64,000 nucleotides of DNA from Halalkalicoccus tibetensis (lineage in GTDB: Archaea > Halobacteriota > Halobacteria > Halobacteriales > Halalkalicoccaceae), in contig NZ_JBBMXV010000003.1 in NCBI RefSeq assembly GCF_037996645.1, positions 186,001-250,000 on the forward strand, read 5' to 3'. Shown here piece after piece: positions 51,988 to 60,535 of the stretch. Below the pieces are notes generated by a model. It was given only the letters and a program-made list of their open reading frames with translations, did not search any database and was not told the origin of the DNA. The position numbers and the translations under genes were made by a program. Position 1 is the stretch's first letter. Each line of letters opens with the position of its first letter.

Positions 51988-52671
51988 ATGAAGACCACCG
52001 GCGGGAGCGAGGCGGCGAAGCGGGCGGCGGGCGAACGCGCCGCCGAACTCGTCGAGGACGGAGCGGTCGTCGGCCTCGGCACCGGCTCGACGGCGGCCCA
52101 CGCGATCCGCGCGCTCGGCGAGCGGGTCGGGCAGGGCCTCGACCTCCGGGGGATCCCCACTTCCTATGGATCGGCGGACCTCGCCCGCGAGGCCGGGATC
52201 GAGCTCGTGACGCTCGACGACGCGCTCCCCGACGTCACGATCGACGGGGCCGATCAGATCGCCGGCTTCGACCTGATCAAGGGCGGCGGGGCGGCCCACA
52301 CACGGGAAAAACTGGTCGACAGTGCCGCAAAGCGGTTCGTCGTCGTCGCCGATCCCTCGAAGGAGGTCGAGAGCCTCGATCACCCCGTCCCCCTGGAGGT
52401 GCTCCCGTCGGCCCGCGAGCCCGTCTCGCGGGCGGTCGCGGGGCTGGGCGGCGAGGCCGAGCTCCGGGGTGCCGAACGGAAGGACGGCCCCGTCGTCACC
52501 GACAACGGTAACCTCGTGCTGGACTGCGATTTCGGGCGAATCGAGTCGCCCGCCGAGCTCGGCGACGAGCTCTCGGCGATCCCGGGCGTCCTCGAGCACG
52601 GGCTGTTCGTCGGGCTGGCGGACGACGTGCTCGTCGGCACCGACGGGGGCGTCGAGGAGCGACGTCGCTAA
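51988..52671 (+). CDS. rpiA: Ribose-5-phosphate isomerase A
   Basis: A 227-aa enzyme interconverting ribose-5- and ribulose-5-phosphate. VVGLGTGSTAAHAI binds phosphate, TIDGADQIAGFDLIKGGGAAHTREK contains the catalytic Asp and Lys-rich loops, and VTDNGNLVLDCDF is the conserved C-terminal strand. Start ATG 51988 (MKTTGGSEAAKRAAG) is the normal family N-terminus. It needs a small TATA-like box (CTTTTTTC about 51958) at the right distance. Confidence 0.95.
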   Translation: MKTTGGSEAAKRAAGERAAELVEDGAVVGLGTGSTAAHAIRALGERVGQGLDLRGIPTSYGSADLAREAGIELVTLDDALPDVTIDGADQIAGFDLIKGGGAAHTREKLVDSAAKRFVVVADPSKEVESLDHPVPLEVLPSAREPVSRAVAGLGGEAELRGAERKDGPVVTDNGNLVLDCDFGRIESPAELGDELSAIPGVLEHGLFVGLADDVLVGTDGGVEERRR

Positions 52672-52727
52672 CGCCGAGGCTTACGCTGGTCGGCGCGAAT
52701 AAACTGAGAAGGGCGTGGTGGCAGCGG

Positions 52728-52895
52728 TTACAGGTCGCGGGGCTGCACCGTCTTCCGGTCGTTGTCCTCGGCACGACGGGCCGCGTCGTCGAGCAGCTCC
52801 TCGACTTCCTCGTCGAGCGCGTCGTAGAAGTCGGAGGAGACGTTGTGGTCGGACAGTGCTTCCTTTACGGCGGCTTTGACGATCAGGTCTGCCAT
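52728..52895 (-). CDS. Small histone-fold-type protein (DUF1931-like)
   Basis: A 55-aa protein (start ATG 52895) with helices MADLIVKAAVKEALSDHN and VSSDFYDALDEEVEELLDDAARRAEDNDR. It ends in KTVQPRDL, the last part resembling the RKTVxPxD end of archaeal histones. It is shorter than a canonical histone and strongly acidic, so it is unlikely to wrap DNA in the usual way. It may dimerise or act as a nucleic-acid or protein-binding accessory. It converges with rpiA. Confidence 0.82.
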   Translation of the reverse strand: MADLIVKAAVKEALSDHNVSSDFYDALDEEVEELLDDAARRAEDNDRKTVQPRDL

Positions 52896-52991
52896 ACAGT
52901 CGGGCCTTTTCCTGCCGCGTTTATAAGCTTTCGTAAATCGGCGCGTTCTGAAGGCGACGAATAGGAATAGCTGGGGGTCTACCCCCCGAAT

Positions 52992-53747
52992 ATGGGACTT
53001 CGAGACATTCTTGAACGAGTTTCGTCGGGCGAATTAAGCCCGGAGGAGGCTCAGGCACGCCTCGCGGGCTACGCGACCACCGACGCCGGCCGGTTCGACG
53101 CCGCACGCGAGCGCAGGCGCGGCATCCCCGAGGCGGTCTTCGCGCCCGGCAAGACCGTCGAGGAGGTCGCCGCGCTCGTCGGAACCGCCCTCGACACCAC
53201 GGGGCGGGCGATCGTCACCCGGCTGGGCAGCGAGGACGCCGCGGTCATCGAGGCGGGCGTCGAGGGGGAGGCGACCTACCACGAGCGGGCACGCTGTCTG
53301 GTCGTCCACGGCGGGGGGTTCGAGCCTCCCGAGATCAGTGCTACGGTGGGGATCGTCACCGGCGGCACGGCCGACCGCGAGCCCGCGGGCGAGGCGGCCG
53401 TGATCGCCCGGGAGATCGGCGCGTCGGTCGAGCGCGTCGAGGACGTCGGCGTCGCGAACCTCACGCGGGTCGTCGACCAGCTCGACCGGCTCCGGGAGGC
53501 CGACGTCCTGATCGTCGCCGCCGGCCGGGAGGGCGCCCTTCCCACGGTGGTCGCGGGCCTCGTCCCCGCCCCGGTGATCGCCCTGCCGGTCTCCAGCGGC
53601 TACGGCTTCGGGAGCGACGGCGAGGCGGCCCTGCTCGGAACCCTCCAGTCGTGTACCGTCCTCTCGACGGTGAACGTCGACGCGGGCTTCGTCGCGGGGG
53701 CACAGGCGGGCCTGATCGCCCGATCGATCGCGGCCGCACGGCCGTGA
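52992..53747 (+). CDS. larB: LarB, nickel-pincer cofactor biosynthesis (P2CMN-forming carboxylase/hydrolase)
   Basis: A 251-aa protein. The N-terminal half holds the lar-specific region (MGLRDILERVSSGELSPEEAQ...VVHGGG) and the C-terminal half is the PurE/AIR-carboxylase-like core: IVTGGTADREPAGEAA, VEDVGVANLTR, ADVLIVAAGREGALPTVVAGL and ALPVSSGYGFG. It carboxylates and hydrolyses nicotinic acid adenine dinucleotide to begin cofactor synthesis. larE is present at 45727-46620. Confidence 0.93.
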   Translation: MGLRDILERVSSGELSPEEAQARLAGYATTDAGRFDAARERRRGIPEAVFAPGKTVEEVAALVGTALDTTGRAIVTRLGSEDAAVIEAGVEGEATYHERARCLVVHGGGFEPPEISATVGIVTGGTADREPAGEAAVIAREIGASVERVEDVGVANLTRVVDQLDRLREADVLIVAAGREGALPTVVAGLVPAPVIALPVSSGYGFGSDGEAALLGTLQSCTVLSTVNVDAGFVAGAQAGLIARSIAAARP

Positions 53748-53931
53748 TTTCCTTCATCGAAAAGTTTCACGTCCTCTCCGCAGCATTTGCTTTCTGTATC
53801 TGATATATAGATCGCCTCATCACCAACTATCCTTCGCGAAACGCGGATACAGGACTAGTTATGGAAAGGGTATTTACCGAGTCCTCCCTTACTGCTAGCT
53901 GCCGGCATGGCGGACCTGCCGGTTGAACCCG

Positions 53932-54081
53932 ATGCCACACTGCAACCACTGCGAAGCGCACGTCTCCGAGCGGTTCGAGCGCGTGTTCGCCGACGAGAAC
54001 GGGCACATCCTCGCCTGTCCCAGCTGTTCGGCGAACGCGGGCATAGCGGAGGCCGCGAGGCTCCGTGCGCGAAAGGCATAA
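53932..54081 (+). CDS. Zinc-knuckle mini-protein
   Basis: A 49-aa protein with cysteine pairs C4-x2-C7 and C29-x2-C32 (MPHCNHC... and ACPSC) bridging a short beta hairpin (RFERVFADENGHIL) and a C-terminal helix. It matches the style of haloarchaeal zinc-finger mu-proteins. It lies upstream of the GIY-YIG gene with 51 bases between. Function unknown; probably RNA/protein binding or regulatory. Confidence 0.75.
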   Translation: MPHCNHCEAHVSERFERVFADENGHILACPSCSANAGIAEAARLRARKA

Positions 54082-54132
54082 CTGCCCCTGACGTCACCCG
54101 TACCGTACGGAAATCACCACGCGAAGCCTTCT

Positions 54133-54375
54133 ATGACACATCACGTCTACCTGCTGGAGTGTGCAGACGGCAGCCTCTATACCGGCTACACCACCGACGT
54201 CGAGCGACGCGTCGCCGAGCACGACGCCGGCGAGGGCGCCAAATACACCAGGGGTCGGACGCCCGTCTCGCTGGTCCACACCGAGTCCTTCGAGACGCGG
54301 TCGGCGGCGATGTCCCGCGAGTACGCGATCAAGCAGCTCTCGCGGAACGAAAAGGAGTCGTTGGTCGACTACTGA
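54133..54375 (+). CDS. GIY-YIG nuclease-superfamily protein (UPF0213/YhbQ type)
   Basis: An 80-aa single-domain protein. HHVYLLECADGSLYTGYT is the GIY-YIG strand pair, ERRVAEHDAG contains the catalytic arginine, and the FETRSAAMSREYAIKQLSR helix carries the conserved Glu. Length matches the stand-alone YhbQ-type proteins. It may be a structure-selective DNA endonuclease. It converges with the FMN reductase gene, overlapping by seven bases. Confidence 0.9.
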   Translation: MTHHVYLLECADGSLYTGYTTDVERRVAEHDAGEGAKYTRGRTPVSLVHTESFETRSAAMSREYAIKQLSRNEKESLVDY

Positions 54376-54938
54376 GCCGTCTCGGTGTGCTCGGTGATCG
54401 GCTCGGGGTCGATGAAGGCGTACTCGACGGCCTGGCGGCCGAGCTTCCGGACCCGCTTTTCGAGCGCGGGGTCGACGAACTCCTCCTCCGAATCGAACTG
54501 GTCGCTCGCGTTCCTGATCCCGACCTGGTGGGGTAGCGTCCAGCCGTGCATCGCGCGCACGCTCGCCCGGAGGTGTTCGAGGGTCGGCCCGAAGGTCCCC
54601 CCGCCCGCGACCGCGAGCAATCCCGTAGTGGTGTCCTCGAACTCGTCGAACCCGCAGTAGTCGAGCGCGTTCTTCAGTGCCGAGGAGATCGTGCCGTGGT
54701 AGACGGGCGTCCCGAGCAGGACCGCGTCGGCCTCGCGGATCTCGCGCATGAGCTCCTCGGCGTCGGCGGTGTTCTCGGCGTCGGGGTCGTAGACCGGCAG
54801 GTCGTACTCCCGGAGGTCGAGCAGCTCGACCGACGCGCCGGCCTCCCGGGCGGCGTCGAGGGCGTGTTCGAGCGCGAGGCGGGTGTAGCTGCCGTCCCGG
54901 AGGCTGCCGGCGACCGCGACGACGCGTGGCTCTTCCAT
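54369..54938 (-). CDS. NADPH-dependent FMN reductase
   Basis: A 189-aa flavodoxin-fold flavoprotein. VVAVAGSLRDGSYTRLAL binds the FMN phosphate, LLGTPVYHGTISSALKNALDY is the second flavin loop, and AVAGGGTFGPTLEHLR the third. Likely transfers electrons from NAD(P)H to flavin or quinone-like acceptors. It is divergent from the phosphohexomutase gene. Confidence 0.92.
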   Translation of the reverse strand: MEEPRVVAVAGSLRDGSYTRLALEHALDAAREAGASVELLDLREYDLPVYDPDAENTADAEELMREIREADAVLLGTPVYHGTISSALKNALDYCGFDEFEDTTTGLLAVAGGGTFGPTLEHLRASVRAMHGWTLPHQVGIRNASDQFDSEEEFVDPALEKRVRKLGRQAVEYAFIDPEPITEHTETAQ

Positions 54939-55018
54939 ACCGTCCCGTCGGGGACCGGGAAGGAAAACGACACCGGAGTACCCCGCCGATTTTTCTTCCC
55001 CGGCGATGAGGTCCGTAC

Positions 55019-56389
55019 ATGGACGAGATCAGCTTCGGGACCGACGGCTGGCGCGCGACCCTCGACACCTTCACCGCCCCGCGGGTCCGGATGGTCGGAC
55101 AGGCGGTCGCGACCCACCTCGAGGAGGAGGGGCTGGCCGGCCCCGTCGGCGTCTGTTACGACGCCCGCGAGTCCTCGCCGGGCTTCGCCGAGGAGCTCGC
55201 TCGGGTGCTCTGTGCGAACGGCTTCGACGTCGTGATGCCCGAGCGCGACCGGCCCACCCCGCTGCTCTCGTGGAACATCGTCGAGCGAGAGCTCGCCGGC
55301 GGGCTGATGCTCACCGCCTCGCACAACCCGCCCGAGTACAACGGCGTGAAGTTCATTCCCTCCGACGGCGCCCCTGCGCTCCCCGAGATCACCGGATCCA
55401 TCGAGGCGAACCTCGCGGAGCCCGAACCCCTGCCCGAGGAGGAGTGGGGCTCGGTCCGGCGGGTCGACTTCGTCACCCCACACGCCGATCAGGCCCTCGA
55501 TCTCGTGGGGGAGGACGTCGATCTGACCGTGGCCTACGACGCGATCCACGGCAGCGGCCGCGGGGTCACCGACAGCCTGCTCAAGCGCGCGGGCGTCGAC
55601 GTGATCCGCCTGCGCTGCGAGGACGACCCGACCTTCGGCGGGGTCTCGCCCGAACCCACCGAGGAGAACCTCGCGGAACTGATCGAGCGCGTCACGGAGG
55701 GCGAGGCCGAACTCGGAGTGGCCAACGACGGCGACGCCGATCGGATCGCGGTCGTCACGCCCGAGCGCGGCCTGCTGAACACGAACCTGCTGTATGCGGC
55801 GCTCTACGACTACCTGCTCGAGACCGATTCGGGGGCGGCCGTCCGGACGGTCTCGACGACGTTCCTCGTCGATCGGATCGCGGAAGCCCACGGCGAGCGG
55901 GCGATCGAGGTGCCGGTCGGGTTCAAATGGGTCGCCGACGCGATGGTCGCGGAGGACGCCCTGATGGGCGGCGAGGAGTCGGGGGGGTTCTCGATCCGCG
56001 GCCACGTCCCCGAGAAGGACGGCGTGCTGACGGCGCTGCTGGCGGCCGCGGCCCACGACGAGGACCCCCTCGACGACCGTGTCGACCGCCTGCTCGCCGA
56101 ACACGGCGAGATCCACCAGGGCCGCGTGAGCGTCGACTGTCCCGACGAGGAGAAGGCCCGAACGCTCGACGCCCTATCGGAGTCGATCCCCGAGGCCGTC
56201 GCCGGCGAGCGCGTCGAGGACGTCAACACCGCCGACGGGTTCAAGCTCCTGCTCGAGAGCGGCGCGTGGCTGCTGGTCCGGCCCAGCGGCACCGAGCCCA
56301 AACTGCGGGTCTACGCCGAGGCCGAGGAGGAGGGTCGCGTCGAGGCGCTGCTCGACGCCGGAAGCGAGCTCGTGCGCGAGGTCCGTTGA
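55019..56389 (+). CDS. Phosphoglucomutase / phosphomannomutase (alpha-D-phosphohexomutase)
   Basis: A 456-aa mutase. FGTDGWRATLDTF opens the protein, the phosphoserine Ser101 is in LTASHNPPEYNG, and the Mg site is VANDGDADRIAVV. GGEESGGFSI is the sugar-binding loop and VRPSGTEPKLRVY the phosphate-binding C-terminal loop. The exact hexose phosphate (glucose, mannose or glucosamine) is not determined. Confidence 0.94.
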   Translation: MDEISFGTDGWRATLDTFTAPRVRMVGQAVATHLEEEGLAGPVGVCYDARESSPGFAEELARVLCANGFDVVMPERDRPTPLLSWNIVERELAGGLMLTASHNPPEYNGVKFIPSDGAPALPEITGSIEANLAEPEPLPEEEWGSVRRVDFVTPHADQALDLVGEDVDLTVAYDAIHGSGRGVTDSLLKRAGVDVIRLRCEDDPTFGGVSPEPTEENLAELIERVTEGEAELGVANDGDADRIAVVTPERGLLNTNLLYAALYDYLLETDSGAAVRTVSTTFLVDRIAEAHGERAIEVPVGFKWVADAMVAEDALMGGEESGGFSIRGHVPEKDGVLTALLAAAAHDEDPLDDRVDRLLAEHGEIHQGRVSVDCPDEEKARTLDALSESIPEAVAGERVEDVNTADGFKLLLESGAWLLVRPSGTEPKLRVYAEAEEEGRVEALLDAGSELVREVR

Positions 56390-56440
56390 TAATCGACTGA
56401 TATCAACTAGTTATATCACCGACGGAGGCGAAGCCGGCCC

Positions 56441-57100
56441 ATGGCGTTCAGCGACGCGTTGCTCGAACTCGGCGAACCGATCTGGGCAGCCCAGAAGGAC
56501 CACCCCTTCGTGACGGAGCTGGCGGCCGGCACCTTAGAGGAGGAGGCGTTCCTCCACTGGGTGCGCCAGGACTACCGCTACCTGCTCGACTACGCCCGGA
56601 CCTTCTCGGTGGCGGGCGCGCGGGCCAGGGACGAGGAGACGATGACCCACCTGATGGGCGTCGCCCACACCGTGCTCGACTACGAGATGGACCTCCACCG
56701 GGAGTTCGCCGCCGAGTACGGGATCGACCCCGCCGAGCTCGAGACGGTCGAGAAAGCGCCGACCTGTCGGGCCTACGGGGACTTCCTGGTGCGGACGGCC
56801 CACGAGGGGAGCCTCGCGGAGATCGCCGCCGCGATCTACCCCTGCGGGCAGGGCTATCTGGACGTCGCGGCCCACATGGCCGAGCTGAGCGAGGAGGAAC
56901 ACCGCTATACGCCCTTCATCGAGAAGTACACCGACGAGGAGTTCGTCGAGGCCGTCGACTGGATGCGGGAGTTCGTCGACCGCTGTGGCGAGCGCTACCC
57001 CGGCGAACACGAGGCGATGGAGGAGGCGTTCCTCACGAGCGCCCGCCTTGAGGGCGAGTTCTGGGAGATGGCCTACACGCAGGAGGGGTGGGAGCTATGA
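56441..57100 (+). CDS. tenA: TenA-family aminopyrimidine aminohydrolase / thiaminase II (Cys type)
   Basis: A 219-aa TenA protein that salvages thiamin pyrimidines by hydrolysing the amino group. Residues known in Bacillus TenA are conserved at matching positions: Asp44 (VRQDYRYL), Tyr47, Cys135 (AIYPCGQGY) and Glu206 (RLEGEFWEMA). This is the cysteine (TenA_C) version. It overlaps the next tenA by four bases. Confidence 0.93.
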   Translation: MAFSDALLELGEPIWAAQKDHPFVTELAAGTLEEEAFLHWVRQDYRYLLDYARTFSVAGARARDEETMTHLMGVAHTVLDYEMDLHREFAAEYGIDPAELETVEKAPTCRAYGDFLVRTAHEGSLAEIAAAIYPCGQGYLDVAAHMAELSEEEHRYTPFIEKYTDEEFVEAVDWMREFVDRCGERYPGEHEAMEEAFLTSARLEGEFWEMAYTQEGWEL

Positions 57101-57780
57101 GCGACTCCGAAGCGTTCGACGGCGAGGGCCGGTTCAGCGACTGGCTCCGCGAGCGTTCCGAACCCGCCTGGGAGGAGGCGACCCGCCACCGCTTCGTCGA
57201 GGAGCTCGGCGACGACACCATCGACGACGCGGTCTTCGAGCGCTACCTCGTCCAGGACTACGCGTTCCTCGAACTCGGCGCGCGGACGACCGCACTCGCG
57301 GTCAGCCAGGCGCCGTCGATGGACGAGATGGCGCGGTTGAGCGAGCAGCTCTCAGTGCTCACCGGCAGCGAGAACGACTACTTCGAGCGGGCGTTCGCGG
57401 AGCTGGGGGTGCCCGAGAACGAGTGGCGCAAGCCCGAGCTCGAAGGGGTGACCCGCGCATTCACCGACTTCATGCTCCGGGCGGCCCACGAGGGGAGTTA
57501 TGCAGAGAGCCTCTCCACCACTCTCGCCGCCGAGTGGGTCTATCTCGAGTGGGCGCGCCACGTCGCCGACCGCGAGCCCGAGCGCTGGTATCTCGACGAA
57601 TGGATCGAGATCCACGTCGTAGACGAGTTCGAGGAGTACGTGGAATGGCTCCGCGGGGAGCTCGACGACCACGGGCCGGAGCTCTCCCCGCGCCGACAGC
57701 GACGGGTGGCCGAGCTCTTCGAGCGGACGGTCGACCTCGAGGTCGCGTTCTTCGACATGGCCTACGACATCGAGTCCTGA
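57097..57780 (+). CDS. Second TenA-family protein lacking the active-site cysteine
   Basis: A 227-aa paralogue (start ATG 57097 overlapping the tenA stop). VQDYAFLEL retains Asp54, but the Cys135 region reads TLAAEWVYLEW, the TenA_E type in which the active-site cysteine is absent. LEVAFFDMAY keeps the C-terminal glutamate. A Cys-type and a Glu-type enzyme side by side suggests two salvage substrates, such as free aminopyrimidine and a formylated or damaged form. Its 3' end overlaps the convergent GNAT gene by 19 bases. Confidence 0.9.
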   Translation: MSDSEAFDGEGRFSDWLRERSEPAWEEATRHRFVEELGDDTIDDAVFERYLVQDYAFLELGARTTALAVSQAPSMDEMARLSEQLSVLTGSENDYFERAFAELGVPENEWRKPELEGVTRAFTDFMLRAAHEGSYAESLSTTLAAEWVYLEWARHVADREPERWYLDEWIEIHVVDEFEEYVEWLRGELDDHGPELSPRRQRRVAELFERTVDLEVAFFDMAYDIES

Positions 57781-58172
57781 GCGGGCAGCCGGCCCCGACA
57801 CCGTTTCTCGCTATCCATCCCATCGCTTTCCTCGCCTGCTCCACTCTCCTCACACTCGACCGCAAACCCCAGCGACTCGTAGAAGGGACGGACGGCGGGG
57901 CGGAACTCCGTGGTGAGCGGGCCGCGCTCGGCGGCGCGTCTCACGAGGGCCGAACCGATTCCGTTCGCCCGGTGGCGTCGGACCACCGCGACCGCTGCGA
58001 CGTGGGTTCCCTCGAGGACGAGCGCGCCGCGGACGTGTCCATTCTCGCTCGCGACCAGCGCGTCGCCCCGCGCGATCGCCTGACGCACCTTCCCGGGCTC
58101 GATCTCCAGCAGTGCCCCTTCGAGTACTCGCATGACGTCGTCTACCTCCGTTTCGCGGGCCTCGCGGATCAT
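57762..58172 (-). CDS. GNAT-family N-acetyltransferase
   Basis: A 136-aa protein starting MIREARETEVDDVMRVL. VAAVAVVRRHRANGIGSALVRRA is the acetyl-CoA-binding motif A and RPFYESLGFAVECE the motif B. A short Glu/Ser/Gly tail follows. Its ATG overlaps the SAMP2 stop (ATGA), so the two are coupled. It may acetylate a protein or small molecule connected with the sampylation system, but the target is unknown. Confidence 0.86.
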   Translation of the reverse strand: MIREARETEVDDVMRVLEGALLEIEPGKVRQAIARGDALVASENGHVRGALVLEGTHVAAVAVVRRHRANGIGSALVRRAAERGPLTTEFRPAVRPFYESLGFAVECEESGAGEESDGMDSEKRCRGRLPAQDSMS

Positions 58173-58366
58173 CCGCCCTTGATCAGTCGCAGGACCTGCA
58201 CTTGCTGCGCGTCGGCGGGCTGGTCCTCGGGGACGGGCCGGCCGTCGACCATGACGCTCACCTCGTGGGGGCTCAGGTCGAGCTCGGAGAGGAGATCCGC
58301 GTAGGTGGGCTCCGGGAGGCTGAGGTCGTACGTGTCCTCGCCGACGACCTCGACGGTGACGTCCAT
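58169..58366 (-). CDS. samp2: Ubiquitin-like small archaeal modifier protein (SAMP2 type)
   Basis: A 65-aa beta-grasp protein ending in LIKGG, the diglycine used for thiocarboxylation and isopeptide linkage. MDVTVEVVGEDTYDLSL, SPHEVSVMVDGRPVPED and QVQVLRLIKGG closely follow SAMP2 of Haloferax volcanii, including the lysine two before the GG that allows chain formation. SAMP2 also supplies sulfur for tRNA thiolation. It precedes and overlaps the GNAT gene. Confidence 0.93.
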   Translation of the reverse strand: MDVTVEVVGEDTYDLSLPEPTYADLLSELDLSPHEVSVMVDGRPVPEDQPADAQQVQVLRLIKGG

Positions 58367-58391
58367 ACCTCGCCTACCCCCGCGAGGGGTT

Positions 58392-59438
58392 TCAGGCTGT
58401 CGCGGACGGCTCGCGGGCCCGTGCGTCGTCGTATCGGCCGTACAGCACGAGAACGAGCGCGCCGAGCCCGAGGAGGAGGACGAGGAGCTCGACGAGCCCG
58501 CCGAGGAACGGGATCGATCCTACCAGTGCGACGACGACCAGCCCGACGACCAGCGCGACCCAGCGGTTCTCGGCGTCCGCGAGCGAGAGCAGCCACGCCC
58601 CGAGCGCGAACCGGCCGTAGACCGACCCGACCCACAGCAGGACGAGGAAGAGGAGGAAGCCGGCCAACGAGAGCGGGATGCCGACGACGGTGACCGCGAC
58701 GAGCCCGAGCGCGATCGGGATCCCCACGAGCGCGAGGGCGCCGACGCCGCCGCTCTTGGGCGCCGCCTCCCGCGCGGTGCGCGCGAGGTCCCCCGAAAAC
58801 CAGGGGAAGGCCGCGAGCAGGATCGCGCCCAGCACGAGGTTGACCAGCAGCCAGTAGAGCGGCCCCAGCCACGTCGGCGGGGCGGGCAGCTCGCCGATCG
58901 GTCCCGGGACGGGCCCGGAGGTCGACTCCTCGCTCACGCTCCCGGCGACCTCCGCGTCGGGATGCTGGTTCAGCTCCCCACCGTAGCTCAGGTCGCCGCC
59001 GACCGCCGCCTCGGGGCCCAGGCTGACGCTGCCCGCCGCGGCCTCGACGTCGCCGACCACCTCGCCCTCGATCGCGACGTTGCCGCCCGCCGCCGAGAGC
59101 GCGCCGACGCTCGCGCCCTCCCCGATCGTGACGTTGCCGGCCGCGGCACCGACCTCGCCGCCCACGTCGCCGGCCACACGGACGTTGCCCGCGAACGCCT
59201 CGGCGTCGTCGGTCACCTCGCCTTCGATCAGCACGTCGCCCCCGAAGGCGGTCAGGTCGCCGTCGACCGTTCCCTGAACGACGACCGTGCCCCCGAAGGC
59301 CCTCAGGTCGCCGTCGACGGTCTCGTCTTCCCCGACGATGACGGCCTCGCCCGTTCGCGTCTCCTGGGCAGCGGCGACGCCGGAGAACAGCGAGAGCACG
59401 ACCACCACGACCGCCATCAGCGCGAGCACCCGTCTCAT
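58392..59438 (-). CDS. Polymer-forming (bactofilin-like) membrane protein
   Basis: A 348-aa protein with a Sec signal ([23 protein letters not shown]). Residues about 33-170 are built from repeats of the type [17 protein letters not shown], each adding a beta strand in a right-handed helix as in bactofilins. A second half follows with five to six hydrophobic helices (about 190-335). [17 protein letters not shown] and a closing [14 protein letters not shown] are paralogous in style to the protein at 60536-61183. It probably forms an extracellular scaffold tethered in the membrane. Confidence 0.82.
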   Translation of the reverse strand: MRRVLALMAVVVVVLSLFSGVAAAQETRTGEAVIVGEDETVDGDLRAFGGTVVVQGTVDGDLTAFGGDVLIEGEVTDDAEAFAGNVRVAGDVGGEVGAAAGNVTIGEGASVGALSAAGGNVAIEGEVVGDVEAAAGSVSLGPEAAVGGDLSYGGELNQHPDAEVAGSVSEESTSGPVPGPIGELPAPPTWLGPLYWLLVNLVLGAILLAAFPWFSGDLARTAREAAPKSGGVGALALVGIPIALGLVAVTVVGIPLSLAGFLLFLVLLWVGSVYGRFALGAWLLSLADAENRWVALVVGLVVVALVGSIPFLGGLVELLVLLLGLGALVLVLYGRYDDARAREPSATA

Positions 59439-59462
59439 GGGGAGTGCAGGCTTCGGCCGGGA

Positions 59463-59509
59463 ATATAGTTGTTGGGGAGCCTACACCCGACCGTCTCGGG
59501 GAGTTTATC
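59463..59509. promoter_or_regulatory. Divergent promoters of the bactofilin-like gene and rfcS
   Basis: On the minus strand CTATAT (59463-59468) lies 25-30 nt before the ATG at 59438. On the plus strand TTTATC (59504-59509) lies 25-30 nt before the rfcS ATG at 59534. Both spacings are leaderless-type. Confidence 0.6.
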
Positions 59510-59533
59510 ACGGCCGCAGCGCGTGGATCGGGT

Positions 59534-60523
59534 ATGAGCGAGAGCGAGGCTGGCGGCGCCGCGGGACCCGGCCGCGAGGAGATCTGGGTCGAGAAGTACC
59601 GGCCCGATACCCTGGAGGAGGTGATCGGCCAGGAGGAGATCACCGACCGGCTGAAGCGCTACGTCGAGCGCGACGACCTGCCCAACCTGCTGTTCTCGGG
59701 CTCCGCCGGCATCGGCAAGACCACGTGTGCGACCGCCATCGCCCGCGAGGTCTACGGCGACGACTGGCGGGACAACTTCCTCGAGTTGAACGCCTCCGAC
59801 GACCGCGGGATCGACGTCGTGCGGGGCCGGATCAAGGAGTTCGCGCGCGCGAGCTTCGGCGGCTACAACTACCGAATCATCTTCCTCGACGAGGCCGACT
59901 CGCTGACCTCTGACGCCCAGTCCGCTCTCAGGAGAACGATGGAACAGTTCTCCTCGAACACGCGGTTCATCCTCTCGTGTAACTACTCCTCGAAGATCAT
60001 CGACCCGATCCAGTCGCGCTGTGCCGTCTTCCGGTTCTCGCCGATCTCCGACGAGGCCGTCGGCGAGCGGATCCGCGAGATCGCCCACACCGAGCGGATC
60101 GAGCTCACCGACGGGGGCGTCGAGGCGCTGGTCTACGCCGCGGACGGCGACATGCGCCGGGCGGTGAACTCCCTGCAGGCCGCCGCGGTCATGGGCGAGA
60201 CCGTCGACGAGGACGCCGTCTACACGATCACCGCCACCGCCCGCCCCGCGGAGATCGAGGCGATGGTCACGAGCGCGCTGGAGGGCGACTTCACGGGCGC
60301 CCGCGCCACCCTCGACGACCTCGTCTCGAACAAGGGGCTCTCGGGCGGGGACATCATCGACCAACTGCATCGCTCGGTCTGGGACCTCGGGCTCAGCGAC
60401 CGCGAGGCGGTGCGCACCCTCGATCGGATCGGCGAGACCGACTATCGCATCACGGAGGGCGCGAACGAGAAGATCCAGCTGGAGGCGTTTCTGGCCTCGC
60501 TCGCGCTCGCCGACGAGAGCTGA
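59534..60523 (+). CDS. rfcS: Replication factor C small subunit
   Basis: A 329-aa AAA+ clamp-loader subunit. [18 protein letters not shown] is the family opening, Walker A is [10 protein letters not shown], the DEAD box is IFLDEADSL, sensor 1 LSCNY and the arginine finger QSRCAVFRF. The C-terminal collar domain completes it. It loads PCNA onto primed DNA with the large subunit, which is not in the window. The ATG at 59534 is chosen by TATA spacing. Confidence 0.97.
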   Translation: MSESEAGGAAGPGREEIWVEKYRPDTLEEVIGQEEITDRLKRYVERDDLPNLLFSGSAGIGKTTCATAIAREVYGDDWRDNFLELNASDDRGIDVVRGRIKEFARASFGGYNYRIIFLDEADSLTSDAQSALRRTMEQFSSNTRFILSCNYSSKIIDPIQSRCAVFRFSPISDEAVGERIREIAHTERIELTDGGVEALVYAADGDMRRAVNSLQAAAVMGETVDEDAVYTITATARPAEIEAMVTSALEGDFTGARATLDDLVSNKGLSGGDIIDQLHRSVWDLGLSDREAVRTLDRIGETDYRITEGANEKIQLEAFLASLALADES

Positions 60524-60535
60524 GCACGCTCCTTT

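Noticed and set aside
53861-53926. 21-codon frame before the zinc-knuckle gene
   Set aside because: No promoter at a suitable distance, no conserved feature, and no ribosome-binding site.
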